Shown here in pieces: positions 18,226-26,709 of a stretch of 64,000 bases of DNA. Source of the stretch: Bacillus thuringiensis. GTDB taxonomy: Bacteria > Bacillota > Bacilli > Bacillales > Bacillaceae_G. Position 1 is the stretch's first letter. Each line of letters opens with the position of its first letter. The notes beneath the pieces were generated by a model. It was not told where the DNA came from, made no database searches, and saw only the letters and a list, made by a program, of their open reading frames with translations. The translations under genes and the position numbers were made by a program. The stretch covers positions 3,035,501-3,099,500 of the forward strand of contig NZ_CP155559.1 in NCBI RefSeq assembly GCF_022095615.2, written 5' to 3'.

Positions 18226-18615
18226 TTAAAGTTTCCCCTTCTTTAACATCTTCTCTACAATTTGCACGTTTTTCGAACTTTGTAATAAACGATTTAATAC
18301 TGTAAGTAACTCTTCCTTTTCTAAATCTTTCAGTTTCTCTTTCACCGTACTTTCACCAGCACCTTGAATATCATAAACAACTGCCGCCATATGCTTACAA
18401 TAATTTTCATATGGACACTCGCAGCTACTTTCTATAAAATTTTCAAGATCAATAATCACTTCATAGTTTCCTGCATTTCCAGTAACGAAAGCAAATATTT
18501 TCTTTTCTTGTATTTCAACATCTTCTACATGTCCTTCTTCATAATATTCATACCCTTTATCCATAATGTACTTAGGAATCCATTTCGTTATATCATTTAG
18601 TAAGTAAGCGTACAT
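18226..18615 (-). CDS. Short SWIM zinc-finger protein
   Basis: 129 residues starting MYAYLLNDITKWIPKY with GAGG upstream. The SWIM motif C-x-C-x(n)-C-x-H is seen as CECPYENYCKH at about residues 68-78. SWIM domains bind DNA or protein; Bacillus members are usually several hundred residues, often next to a Snf2 helicase. This one ends at MLKKGKL only 23 bases before a truncated gene, so it may itself be the left-over N-terminal part of a longer protein. Confidence 0.7.
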   Translation of the reverse strand: MYAYLLNDITKWIPKYIMDKGYEYYEEGHVEDVEIQEKKIFAFVTGNAGNYEVIIDLENFIESSCECPYENYCKHMAAVVYDIQGAGESTVKEKLKDLEKEELLTVLNRLLQSSKNVQIVEKMLKKGKL

Positions 18616-18699
18616 AACAACACCTCTTCCTTTAATTCCCTTTTGACTTCCAAAACCCTGCATGTTATTCTAATAACTGTCAAATAGCAAGTCTATATG

Positions 18700-18845
18700 A
18701 CAAAACGACTGACACCTATTCGGCGGAGGTGTCTCTTTTCATTTGCAGCCGATATGAAGTGCCTCTTTCAGGCACATTCAATCTTTGACACTACACACTC
18801 AACACCATTCCCTTGTATCAGGCTGCTTAAGCAGTCTTTTACTCT
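18700..18845. other. Gene-free stretch with three consecutive hairpins
   Basis: GACACCT...AGGTGTC, GTGCCT-ctttc-AGGCAC and GGCTGCTTAAGCAGTC follow one another at 18709-18737, 18758-18775 and 18820-18837. None has a long T-run. No gene is visible; the meaning is unknown. Confidence 0.3.
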
Positions 18846-18868
18846 ACATACTTCAAAAAAAAGAGAGC

Positions 18869-19186
18869 TTAGCTCCCTTTTCCCGCCTTATAAAATACCC
18901 CTTTTTCAGTATAGAGATATTCATCAGCTAATGTAATTTTCCCATCCAGTTTCAGTTCATCTAATAGTCTTGATAAATAAAATTGATGTAACATCTTTTT
19001 CGTGAATTTTCCTTCATGATGCGAAACGATATGTTCTTGAATATCTAACAATGATATTGGCTTATTTTGCTCTATCATATATTCATAAACTGTACTACGC
19101 AGTTTTACGTATTTTTCGAGTGTCACAGTACTTCGCAACCCCTTTCTTCTTAAGATAAATTTTCGTAATCGGTTTTTTTGCAACAA
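18869..19186 (-). CDS. Unknown 105-residue protein downstream of a SAM riboswitch
   Basis: The longest frame starts with TTG at 19186, 7 bases after GGAGAGG in the tail of the riboswitch terminator. A GTG at 19126 (VTLEKYVKLRSTVYEY) is an alternative start. Residues 25-105 look like a small helical/winged-helix protein (LRSTVYEYMIEQNKPISLLDIQEHIV, then a KLDGKITL strand and EYLYTEKGVFY). It matches no methionine enzyme that I recognise. The stop lies inside a short hairpin with a T-run. Its position makes it a SAM-controlled gene. Confidence 0.6.
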   Translation of the reverse strand: MLQKNRLRKFILRRKGLRSTVTLEKYVKLRSTVYEYMIEQNKPISLLDIQEHIVSHHEGKFTKKMLHQFYLSRLLDELKLDGKITLADEYLYTEKGVFYKAGKGS

Positions 19187-19327
19187 AAAAACCTCTCCGA
19201 TAAGAAGAAGTTACGTATATATCTTCGTCTTATCTCCCAGAACAAATATGTTCTGCTGGAATTAGCACCTGCATCGCGGTTGCTGGGTTTCATCGGGCCA
19301 GTCCCTCCACCTCTCTGGATAAGAAAA
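19185..19327 (-). promoter_or_regulatory. SAM-I (S-box) riboswitch with terminator
   Basis: Minus-strand landmarks in order are CTTATCCAGAGAGGTGGAGG, GACTGGCCCGATGAAACCC, AGCAACCG, GGTGCTAATTCC, and the closing GAGATAAG. These are the conserved S-box core including the K-turn and P1. Behind it GATAAGACGAAG pairs with CTTCTTCTTATC followed by TTTTTTT (terminator 19185-19234). When SAM is low, transcription should continue into the 105-residue gene. Confidence 0.93.
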
Positions 19328-19447
19328 TATTCACTTAATTCCTACTATACGTAATTTCGTTTTAATTGTCAAATAAATATAACAAATTATATTTTGTTCC
19401 TTACTGTTCATACTATACATATATGAATATGCAAGGAGGATTATGAA

Positions 19448-19639
19448 ATGCACGAAAATGCTCGCGGATATGTCCAAAATTCTTTTCAATCATTACAAGA
19501 AGCAAAACATTGTTTAGAAGAAGCGCTACAGACTGTTGAAAAAGATTTTAATCGCGCTCGTATTGAACAATCCCTTTATGCGATCGAACAAGCTATTCAA
19601 CGCTGTGATTACACCGTTCACATTTTAGAACAAGATTGA
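19448..19639 (+). CDS. Small helical hypothetical protein
   Basis: 63 residues, MHENARGYVQNSFQSLQEAK, with AAGGAGGA upstream. It is almost wholly alpha-helical with heptad-like spacing (LEEALQTVEKDFNRARIEQSLYAIEQAIQ is interrupted only by polar turns), so it probably forms a helical hairpin or coiled coil. No family recognised. Own terminator. Confidence 0.7.
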   Translation: MHENARGYVQNSFQSLQEAKHCLEEALQTVEKDFNRARIEQSLYAIEQAIQRCDYTVHILEQD

Positions 19640-19640
19640 A

Positions 19641-19675
19641 AAAACTTCCCATCAATTTGGTGGGAAGTTTTTTCA
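19641..19675 (+). terminator. Terminator after the 63-residue gene
   Basis: AAAAACTTCCCA...TGGGAAGTTTTTT hairpin. Confidence 0.85.
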
Positions 19676-19721
19676 AATGGCATACTTCATTATTATTGCC
19701 GTTATAATTAAAAAATATACA

Positions 19722-19754
19722 GAAAAATGCTCCTTACAATCTGTAAGAAGCATG
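19722..19754 (-). terminator. Terminator of the ECF operon
   Basis: ATGCTTCTTACA pairs with GTAAGGAGCAT on the minus strand, then TTTTTC. Confidence 0.8.
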
Positions 19755-19808
19755 AAAGAGGCAAACGAATATGTAAGTCGCGACCCTACCTTATATGAAT
19801 ATGCTTTT

Positions 19809-20510
19809 CTATGCCATGTTATGCTTATCTAATATGCCATATTTCCTTTTAAATCTTGTAAGAATCGTAATCCAAGAAGTACTAAATAGTAGTAAGAACA
19901 CAACATTCGAAATCGCATGGCTCAAATCGAAGTAAAAACTTGCGATATAGTATGAAATAACTGTTTCCCACGTTGCTTCCTGTATAAAACCGAGCAGCCC
20001 CCAGAAATTCATGATCCAGCCAAATAAAAAGCCAACGAAGAATCCGTATAGTAGTCTTCCCCATAACCTTTTCATTAAAAATGTATTACGTAGTAATCCA
20101 GCTATAAACCCGATCATGCCCCAAGAGAACATTTGCCACGGCGTCCACGGACCTTGTCCTAAAAAAATGTTAGATACAATAGCTGCTGTTGCACCGATCA
20201 TAAAACCAGTTTCACTCCCAAACACGATTGCAGAAACGATAATAACGAAAGAGGTCGGTTGTACACTCGGTAAAATAGAAAATGGTACGCGGCTCACTGC
20301 TGCGATTGCTGCTAACACAGCAACGAGAACAATTTCACGTGAAACAAACGCCTTTCTTTCAAAGCGGATATAGAAAGGTAACATAATAACTACTAATAAA
20401 AACAAACTACTTAACATGTAATAACCATCCATGATAAGTGTAGTAAAGAGTAATGTGCCTATTATTACTGCAAAAATACATATTATGAATGCGACATATC
20501 GTTTGGACAC
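19809..20510 (-). CDS. ECF transporter S component, cobalamin-type candidate
   Basis: 233 residues from GTG 20510 (VSKRYVAFIICIF), last gene of the operon, overlapping the ATPase gene by 28 bases. Six or so membrane spans. PTSFVIIVSAIVFG, then GFMIGATAAIVSN and FLGQGPWTPWQMFSWG are S-component features; the last block is common in the group predicted to bind cobalamin (CbrT-like, from memory). It would capture the vitamin and dock on EcfT. A longer frame begins at ATG 20531, itself only preceded by weak sites, so the start is uncertain. Confidence 0.8.
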   Translation of the reverse strand: MSKRYVAFIICIFAVIIGTLLFTTLIMDGYYMLSSLFLLVVIMLPFYIRFERKAFVSREIVLVAVLAAIAAVSRVPFSILPSVQPTSFVIIVSAIVFGSETGFMIGATAAIVSNIFLGQGPWTPWQMFSWGMIGFIAGLLRNTFLMKRLWGRLLYGFFVGFLFGWIMNFWGLLGFIQEATWETVISYYIASFYFDLSHAISNVVFLLLFSTSWITILTRFKRKYGILDKHNMA

Positions 20511-22138
20511 GCTTCGTACACATCCTCCCACGTTAATGCATATGGCAATTCTTTTCGAATGAATCGATTGATAGATGTTGTATAAAAGAAGTTTCCACTA
20601 AAAAATTCTTTCGGTGCGTCATTCATAATAACTGCTCCGTCAAATAACATCATACATTGATCCACATATTTCGCCGCAAATTCAATATCATGCGTTGCCA
20701 TTACAATTGTTGTACCTTCCTTTTGCAATTTCCTAAATAGCTCTCCTACTCTTTCTTTCTTCCATGGATCTAATCCCTTTGTCGGTTCATCAAGTAACAA
20801 TAACGTCGGCTTTGACAATAACGTTGTACATAATGCGAGTAATTGTTGCTCTCCCCCGCTACAATCATGCGGATGGCGTTCTTTAAGCGAATACAACCAA
20901 AACTGTTTTAGCATATCTTCTGCAATTGCTTTTCCTTGTTCTCCGTATAATTCACGTGCACGTTCATACACTTCTTCCCACACTGTATCAAATGTAAAAT
21001 GATAATACGGATGCTGCGATACATACCCGATACTTTTAAATCGTTCTTTCGAATCAATTTTATGTATCACTTTCCCATTCCACTTTACTTTCCCTCTTCT
21101 CGCTTTTTGTAATCCAGCTAAAATCGTTAACAGTGTAGACTTCCCTGTACCATTTTTTCCAACGAGCGCTACCCATTTTCCTTTTTCAATCGATACTGTT
21201 AAATCTCGTAAAATAAGTGGACTATTTTTTTCATATTGAAACGAAATATGCTCCGCACTTAAAATAACTTCTCGCTTTTCACTTTGTGCTATTGGCTCAT
21301 TCACATATGATATCGCTGAAAAATCATTCATTTTCATTTGCGCCTCTCGCACTGTAAACGGAATATCTGTTACATTCCACTCTAAAAACAATCTTGGAAT
21401 TTGCGGAATAAATGGACGAAACTGTTCGACTTCCCACATGTTCACTATAACCGCTTTAGGACTACCATCATACACGATTCGGCCGTTATTCATGCAAATG
21501 ACGCGCGTTGCCAGTGGTATTACTTCATCTAAACGATGTTCACTTAAAACGATCGTAATTCCAAGTTCTTCGTTAATACGCTTTAACAATCCTAAAAACT
21601 CTTTCGCAGCAATCGGATCTAACTGCGCCGTTGGTTCATCTAATAATAATAATTTCGGCTGCATAACTAATACTGCAGCTAAATTGACAAGCTGCTTCTG
21701 TCCGCCAGATAACGTATGTACAGATTGGTGCAATAAATCTTGAAATCCTAAGAAGCTAATAAGCTCGGCTATTCTCTTTTGAATAATATGAGACGGTAAT
21801 CCGATATTTTCTAAAGAAAATGCTAATTCTTGAATTACTGTATCCATTACGATCTGATTTTCTGGATTTTGAAATACCATGCCAATTTCTTGCGCAGATA
21901 ATAAATCCGGTACATTCTCTAATAAAGTACCATCATAATATGTATCTCCAGTACGCTTACCAATTGGAAGTAACTCCTTTTTAAAATGTTTTAATAAAGT
22001 CGTCTTCCCGGATCCTGATCCTCCAGCAAGTGCAATAAACTCTCCTTTTTGAATAGAAAGAGAAATATGCTGTAACGCGTATTCGTTTTCATCAGCATAT
22101 ACAAATGATAAATTGTTTATTTCTGCATGCGCCACCAT
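20483..22138 (-). CDS. ECF energizing ATPase, two fused ABC domains
   Basis: 551 residues starting MVAHAEINNLSF; GGAAGG is 8 bases upstream. Two complete ABC domains are present. Domain 1 has Walker A GGSGSGKTTL, signature LSGGQKQ and Walker B LLLLDEPTAQ. Domain 2 has GKNGTGKSTLL, CSGGEQQ and LLLLDEPTKG. Fusion of EcfA1 and EcfA2 into one chain is typical of dedicated (group I) ECF transporters such as YkoD. It overlaps EcfT by 22 bases. It hydrolyses ATP to drive vitamin uptake. Confidence 0.92.
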   Translation of the reverse strand: MVAHAEINNLSFVYADENEYALQHISLSIQKGEFIALAGGSGSGKTTLLKHFKKELLPIGKRTGDTYYDGTLLENVPDLLSAQEIGMVFQNPENQIVMDTVIQELAFSLENIGLPSHIIQKRIAELISFLGFQDLLHQSVHTLSGGQKQLVNLAAVLVMQPKLLLLDEPTAQLDPIAAKEFLGLLKRINEELGITIVLSEHRLDEVIPLATRVICMNNGRIVYDGSPKAVIVNMWEVEQFRPFIPQIPRLFLEWNVTDIPFTVREAQMKMNDFSAISYVNEPIAQSEKREVILSAEHISFQYEKNSPLILRDLTVSIEKGKWVALVGKNGTGKSTLLTILAGLQKARRGKVKWNGKVIHKIDSKERFKSIGYVSQHPYYHFTFDTVWEEVYERARELYGEQGKAIAEDMLKQFWLYSLKERHPHDCSGGEQQLLALCTTLLSKPTLLLLDEPTKGLDPWKKERVGELFRKLQKEGTTIVMATHDIEFAAKYVDQCMMLFDGAVIMNDAPKEFFSGNFFYTTSINRFIRKELPYALTWEDVYEACPNDMSHS

Positions 22139-22995
22139 ATCCATTCCCTTCCTTCCATTATAATTGGTAGACTAATAAACATCGTAAATACGACAAACAT
22201 CATTCCATCGTATTGCTGAAATAGAATAGATTCGACTTTCGGATAAATAATTAACTTTCCTCCGCCATAATTACTAAAGATGACTGCAGCTATGAATAGA
22301 ATCGTTAAATAACTGAGTGTATACCAATCTCGCCTTTCCATTCTATACCGAATATACGTCGTACGCTTCGTTACACCAAATCCACGAGCTTGCATAGAAT
22401 CTGCCGTTTGCAGTGCATCTTCTAATGAACAAATTAATAATACTTGCAGCAATTGCATACCATTTTTCACGCGTTCAATAATGGAACCTGCATCTACTTG
22501 TACACCTTTTGTCTTTTGGACGAGTGTTATTTTCTGTAATCGTCTAATAAACAAAGGAACAAACCTCACTGTAATCATCGTTAACAATGCTACTTTCGGT
22601 GAAATTCTAGAAAACAAATATAAAAATTTATGACTTGAAATAATATCATTATACGAAGCAAACGTAAACATAATCGCAACTAGTAATAACCCCATTACTA
22701 ATCCAAACATAATCGCCTCAAGCTTAATCCGGCTATCACCTAACCAAAATAACGTAGTTCGGCCTCTATGCGTTAATAACGAATTAAATAAAATGACCAT
22801 AAAAAAGAAAACGATTGTGCTCGGTAACATCTTTCTAATCTTTTCGCTATTCCCTTGCATCACATTGATTATAACGATTAATAGAATTGCTCCAATTAAA
22901 AAAAGAGGATGAAGACACATCATACATAGTATCATCACCCCGATATAATAGAAAAAATTCACAAAAGGATGTAAAGAAGCAAAACTTATTTTCAT
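22117..22995 (-). CDS. ECF transporter transmembrane component (EcfT)
   Basis: 292 residues, several membrane helices, and the coupling helix motif SMQARGFG (an A-R-G of EcfT proteins that contacts the ATPases) at about residues 213-220. AAAGGA lies before the ATG. It lies 22 bases after the lipoprotein gene and overlaps the ATPase gene. It forms the scaffold between the S component and the ATPase. Confidence 0.9.
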   Translation of the reverse strand: MKISFASLHPFVNFFYYIGVMILCMMCLHPLFLIGAILLIVIINVMQGNSEKIRKMLPSTIVFFFMVILFNSLLTHRGRTTLFWLGDSRIKLEAIMFGLVMGLLLVAIMFTFASYNDIISSHKFLYLFSRISPKVALLTMITVRFVPLFIRRLQKITLVQKTKGVQVDAGSIIERVKNGMQLLQVLLICSLEDALQTADSMQARGFGVTKRTTYIRYRMERRDWYTLSYLTILFIAAVIFSNYGGGKLIIYPKVESILFQQYDGMMFVVFTMFISLPIIMEGREWIWWRMQK

Positions 22996-23017
22996 AGTCC
23001 TTTACCGAATGCCTTTC

Positions 23018-23848
23018 TTATTTTAATACATACACCCACTCGATTGTATCTCCTGGTTTAACTGTTACTACACCTGCACTATGGTTTGGAAACGCACCGT
23101 TCACACGATATTTCCATCCACTAGTAGCTGTAATATCTTTTTCATATAAATCATTAATCCCTTTTACATAAATATCGCCTTTAGATCCATTCGCATCCAC
23201 ATCTAATCCTGTACGCTGCAATACTTTATAAACTGTATCGCCTTCTTGTACATCAACCTTTTTCGCACCTAATAAGTATCCTTCATTACCTTTTACTGAG
23301 ATAGTGACTTGTTTTGCTTGTGGTTTTGGTGGTTCTGGCGGATTAGGTGGCACTGGTTTCGGTGGTGTTGGAAGAGTAACTTCGTTTCCACCTTTATTCG
23401 GATCTTCTTTTTGCTCCTGCTTTGGTGTTTCTTTCGGCTGATTCACAACCTTCGCTTCTTCTTGTGCTTTCGGTTGTTGCTGTTGCTTCTCTTCTTGTGC
23501 TTTTTGTTGTTCTTGTTGCTTATTTACAGCTGGTTGTTCTTTCGGTTGTACCTGCTGTTTCCCTTCTTCCTTTACTTCCGGTTGTGCCTGTGGCTTTTCT
23601 TCTTTCGGCTTCTCTTCTACTTTTTGTTCTTGTTTCTCTTTCTGTTCGTCTTGCTTATTTTGCTCTTGTTCAGCTTGTTTTTCCTCCGGTTTTTCTTCCG
23701 GTTTCGCTTCATCTTTTTTCTCTTCTTGTTTTGCTACCTCTTCTTGCTTTGGTTCTACTTTCTTCTCAGGCTTTACAGCTGCCTCTTCACATCCGGCAAG
23801 TAGCCCAAGTGAAAGCATTAAAGAAATAAACCACTTCATCTTACTCAT
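23018..23848 (-). CDS. DUF4430 lipoprotein of the ECF operon
   Basis: 276 residues starting MSKMKWFISLMLSLGLLAGC; the lipobox LAGC gives lipid attachment at Cys20. About 130 residues of Lys/Glu/Gln/Pro-rich spacer follow. The C-terminal 90 residues form a DUF4430 domain (GYLLGAKKVDVQEGDTVYKV...GWKYRVNGAFPNHSAG), the beta domain also found in intrinsic factor/transcobalamin. The spacer would let the domain reach through the wall. It probably passes ligand from the surface protein to the ECF S component; this is inference from gene order. Confidence 0.85.
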   Translation of the reverse strand: MSKMKWFISLMLSLGLLAGCEEAAVKPEKKVEPKQEEVAKQEEKKDEAKPEEKPEEKQAEQEQNKQDEQKEKQEQKVEEKPKEEKPQAQPEVKEEGKQQVQPKEQPAVNKQQEQQKAQEEKQQQQPKAQEEAKVVNQPKETPKQEQKEDPNKGGNEVTLPTPPKPVPPNPPEPPKPQAKQVTISVKGNEGYLLGAKKVDVQEGDTVYKVLQRTGLDVDANGSKGDIYVKGINDLYEKDITATSGWKYRVNGAFPNHSAGVVTVKPGDTIEWVYVLK

Positions 23849-23904
23849 GTTGTCTCTCACCTTTCATAAGAAAATTAGGAGCGAATGATTGCTCCTAATT
23901 TTTG

Positions 23905-25692
23905 TTAAGCTGCTTTACGTCTCCATAATACATATGCAGAAGCAATACATAATACACCCATACCTACTTCTGTAGCTGCACTATGAGAGGATGCTCCTGT
24001 TTTTGGTAACGTGCTACCGTTTCCGGATTTTTTATTTTTAACCGGTTCATTATCGACAACAACTTTTAGAGTGTCATCTTTCGTTTCTTGTTGTACTTGT
24101 ACTTGTTTTTGTTCTTGTGGTTGTTCAGTAACTTCTTTTTCTACTACAACATTTTCTGAATCCACATTTGGTTTCTTATCGATTTCAGGAACAGATACAT
24201 TTGACCAATCATAAATCGATTTCCCAAGGTCTTTAAACTGAAGTAAAGCTAAGAATGCTTGCTCTGTAGCCATTCCGCTACCGTTTTGATCACTTGGTAA
24301 CCATTTGAATTCACCATTTGGAAGTTGATATGATAGTAGATTTTGCATTGCCTTATGTAGACGATTTTGATCTACATCTTTCACAAGTGATAATCCAATA
24401 ATTGCTTGCGCAGCACTATTAGAATTTTCTTGTCCATCAGCAGAGAAACCACCATTTTCTAGTTGTTCATTATATAAGTATGCAACAGCCTTTTGTACAG
24501 CTGGTTTCACATCTTCTCGGTCTTGATAAGGAGCTAACGCTGATAAAACCATTCCTGTTACATCAACGCTACTAGCACTATCTTTACTGCTTGTACTATC
24601 GTAAGTCCAGCCGCCATCTGTATGCTGTGCGTTTAAAAGGGCATCTACTAAAGCAACTCGATTCCATTTTGAATTCACTGGAACTTCATATTTCTTCGTA
24701 TCAAATGCAAGTAAGGCAAATGTATAACCTGTAACAGAATTCACTTTATCTGATTCGTACAATTTTTGAACTAAATTATGTTCACCTACCTTTGTAGGGT
24801 CTGCATGCATTGCATTCATCATAATAATCGTTCTAGCTAAATCTGTCGCTGAAAAACGGTTAATGCGCTTTTCTACTTTTTCAGTTACTGCCTTAACATA
24901 ATTTAATTTCGCCTCAATTGGAACATTCTTTCCAGAACGAGAAAGGCCTAAAGCTACCCAATCACTTTCAATTCCATCTTGTAACATCTTTTCAGATGTT
25001 TTAGAGATTGCTTCATTTACTTGTGCTGCTGGAACTTGAATGTTCTCTTGTTTTGGATCATCTGTTTTTGGTTCTTCTGGCTTTTCTTGTTTTGGATCAT
25101 CCGTTTTTGGTTCTTCTGGCTTTTCTTGTTTTGGATCATCCGTCTTTGGTTCTTCTGGCTTTTCTTGTTTCGGATCATCCGTTTTTGGTTCTTCTGGTTT
25201 TTCTTGTTTTGGATCATCTGTCTTTGGTTCTTCTACAGTTTTACAAGTACCAAATTTATCTAATGTTTGCTGTAATGTTTCCTGGCTCATATTGCTCCAG
25301 TCTGCAACAAAACGAAAGACAACAACATCTCCAGCATTTAATTTATAACTATCTGCTCCAACTTCTGCAGATTTATCATTTACATCATACAGCCAGCCGC
25401 TTGTGTCCCCAGCCATTAAGCCGTCAATGCCTTTTACATACGTTCCAAACGACATCGTCTCTGCTGTTACTTTGTCCCCCATGACTTTTTGTAACAAACT
25501 TAAAGCTGTATCCCCATCTTTAATTTGCTCTTCTTTTGGACATAACATAATGCCCTTTTGTGATTCACCAATAATTGCAAGTTTTGCTGTATTTCCTTCA
25601 GCAAACGTAATATGTACTGTATTCGCAAAAGAAACAAATACAAGTGTAACTGCCATTAACGACGTAAGCAGCCATTTTTTTAACATTGCCAT
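23905..25692 (-). CDS. LPXTG surface protein: DUF4430 plus alpha/alpha-barrel (intrinsic-factor-like)
   Basis: 595 residues, first gene of the ECF operon. Signal peptide 1-31. DUF4430 spans about 35-150 (DTALSLLQKVMG...VKGIDGLMAGDTSGWLYDVN). A tandem 13-residue repeat (EEPKTDDPKQEKP) covers about 155-220. A helical domain at about 230-490 carries prenyltransferase/terpenoid-cyclase-type repeats (LLNAQHTDGGWTY, YNEQLENGGFS, LLSYQLPNGEFKW). The sortase signal is LPKTG at 562-566, with a hydrophobic segment and RRKAA. Vertebrate B12 carriers combine the same two folds, in reversed order. It should sit on the wall and bind a vitamin, most simply cobalamin. Confidence 0.88.
   Translation of the reverse strand: MAMLKKWLLTSLMAVTLVFVSFANTVHITFAEGNTAKLAIIGESQKGIMLCPKEEQIKDGDTALSLLQKVMGDKVTAETMSFGTYVKGIDGLMAGDTSGWLYDVNDKSAEVGADSYKLNAGDVVVFRFVADWSNMSQETLQQTLDKFGTCKTVEEPKTDDPKQEKPEEPKTDDPKQEKPEEPKTDDPKQEKPEEPKTDDPKQEKPEEPKTDDPKQENIQVPAAQVNEAISKTSEKMLQDGIESDWVALGLSRSGKNVPIEAKLNYVKAVTEKVEKRINRFSATDLARTIIMMNAMHADPTKVGEHNLVQKLYESDKVNSVTGYTFALLAFDTKKYEVPVNSKWNRVALVDALLNAQHTDGGWTYDSTSSKDSASSVDVTGMVLSALAPYQDREDVKPAVQKAVAYLYNEQLENGGFSADGQENSNSAAQAIIGLSLVKDVDQNRLHKAMQNLLSYQLPNGEFKWLPSDQNGSGMATEQAFLALLQFKDLGKSIYDWSNVSVPEIDKKPNVDSENVVVEKEVTEQPQEQKQVQVQQETKDDTLKVVVDNEPVKNKKSGNGSTLPKTGASSHSAATEVGMGVLCIASAYVLWRRKAA
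25041..25237 (-). repeat. 39-bp tandem repeat encoding EEPKTDDPKQEKP
   Basis: About four and a half copies, nearly identical at DNA level (third-base differences only), inside the LPXTG protein gene. Copy number is likely to vary between strains. Confidence 0.85.
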
Positions 25693-25723
25693 CCCAAAAT
25701 TTCCTCCCTTACTACTATTTACA

Positions 25724-25823
25724 CAAAAAAAGGCCCTTCAAGGGCGTGCAATTGACACTCTTTTTTTGTAAGTGTCGAACAAACTGTGCAACACCTCCGA
25801 CCCGCATCATTCGCGGCTATATT
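25724..25823 (-). promoter_or_regulatory. Structured leader of the ECF operon with terminator and possible short ORF
   Basis: Minus strand 5' to 3': stem CCGC-gaatgat-GCGG, then GGAGGTG, stem GACACT-N10-AGTGTC, and GCCCTTGAAGGGC followed by seven T. The last is an intrinsic terminator 32 bases before the SD of the first gene. After GGAGGTG a TTG opens a 14-codon frame (LFDTYKKRVSIARP) that stops inside the terminator stem. No cobalamin-riboswitch box (GCCACTG) is seen. Attenuation is likely; the signal is unknown. Confidence 0.5.
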
Positions 25824-25852
25824 TGTATAGGAAAAATAATTTTGTTCATGAA
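25824..25852 (-). promoter_or_regulatory. Sigma-A-like promoter of the ECF operon
   Basis: TTCATG, 17-base spacer, TATACA on the minus strand; transcription would begin near 25817, just before the structured leader. Nothing else is seen in 25853-26030. Confidence 0.5.
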
Positions 25853-26030
25853 CGTATCATTGTGATAACATTCACTTTTCTAGGCACAACTTACTTCCAT
25901 TTCAGTTATCGTAAAACGATAAACCTATACATTCTGTTAATTATAAATTTCTGTATTATTTTACTATTGACAAAGAATTTTGTCCATGCTTTATCGGATT
26001 TATTTTCTAAGAATAGTAACTTATTAACTC

Positions 26031-26510
26031 TTAACTATGTAAACTCTTTTTACTAATAATGACGCCATCTTCATCCACATAAACATATTCATCTGGTTTC
26101 CATTCTACTTGTCCAAATTGCAATGAAATATTCCGTTCCCCTTTTCCTTCTTTTACACTTCTATTTGGCATCGTCCCTAGTGCTAAAATACCAATATTAA
26201 TATTCTTTAGTTCACTCGAATCACGAACATAACCATTTACAATAATCCCTGCCAGCTTTCTTTCCTCCGCAATAGCTGCCAAATTATCACCAAGTAACGC
26301 ACAATTCGTAGATGCTCCGCCATCAACAACTAATACCGTTTCTTCTGGTAATGTTTGCAACCCCTCTTTTACTAGTACATTATCATCCTTCACTTTCACC
26401 GTTGCAATTTTCCCGTGAAATTGTTCTTTCTTCCCAAAAGACTGAAAAGACTGGCGACATATTTGTAATTCCTTTTCAAACTCATCACATAAATCCGTAG
26501 TTTTCCACAT
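26031..26510 (-). CDS. rraA: RraA family protein (aldolase-like)
   Basis: 159 residues starting [12 protein letters not shown] after GAGGG. DLCD, then [21 protein letters not shown] and [25 protein letters not shown] are the RraA landmarks; the G-x-V-R-D motif carries the substrate/metal-contacting Arg and Asp. In E. coli RraA inhibits RNase E; other members are 4-hydroxy-4-methyl-2-oxoglutarate aldolases. Bacilli lack classical RNase E, so an enzymatic role is more likely. Confidence 0.88.
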   Translation of the reverse strand: MWKTTDLCDEFEKELQICRQSFQSFGKKEQFHGKIATVKVKDDNVLVKEGLQTLPEETVLVVDGGASTNCALLGDNLAAIAEERKLAGIIVNGYVRDSSELKNINIGILALGTMPNRSVKEGKGERNISLQFGQVEWKPDEYVYVDEDGVIISKKSLHS

Positions 26511-26709
26511 CTTTTTCCCTCTTTTCTTTTTCCTTCTATTTAACATATTCTTGGATTATTTTCGTTTCCCTGTCTATTGTTGCAATAATTTGTATGCGCG
26601 GGAAAAGGACAGAAAAACTATTGCCTTAAGAAGCCACCTTTATTATAATCTATTTCACAGATAAATTTCAGAATATTAAAAATTAACCAAGTGAAAAAGG
26701 AGGGATTTT

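Noticed and set aside
18700..18845. Three hairpins as a CRISPR or small-RNA array
   Set aside because: The hairpins differ in sequence and spacing, with no repeated unit.
23309..23829. Plus-strand hydrophobic frames
   Set aside because: Antisense of the Lys/Glu/Gln-rich spacer of the DUF4430 lipoprotein; composition artefact.
25008..25484. Long plus-strand frames with Leu/Phe repeats
   Set aside because: Antisense of the 39-bp tandem repeat in the LPXTG gene; the periodicity comes from the repeat.
25724..25823. Cobalamin riboswitch before the ECF operon
   Set aside because: Expected from the predicted substrate, but the conserved B12-box and core are absent; listed only as an unassigned leader.
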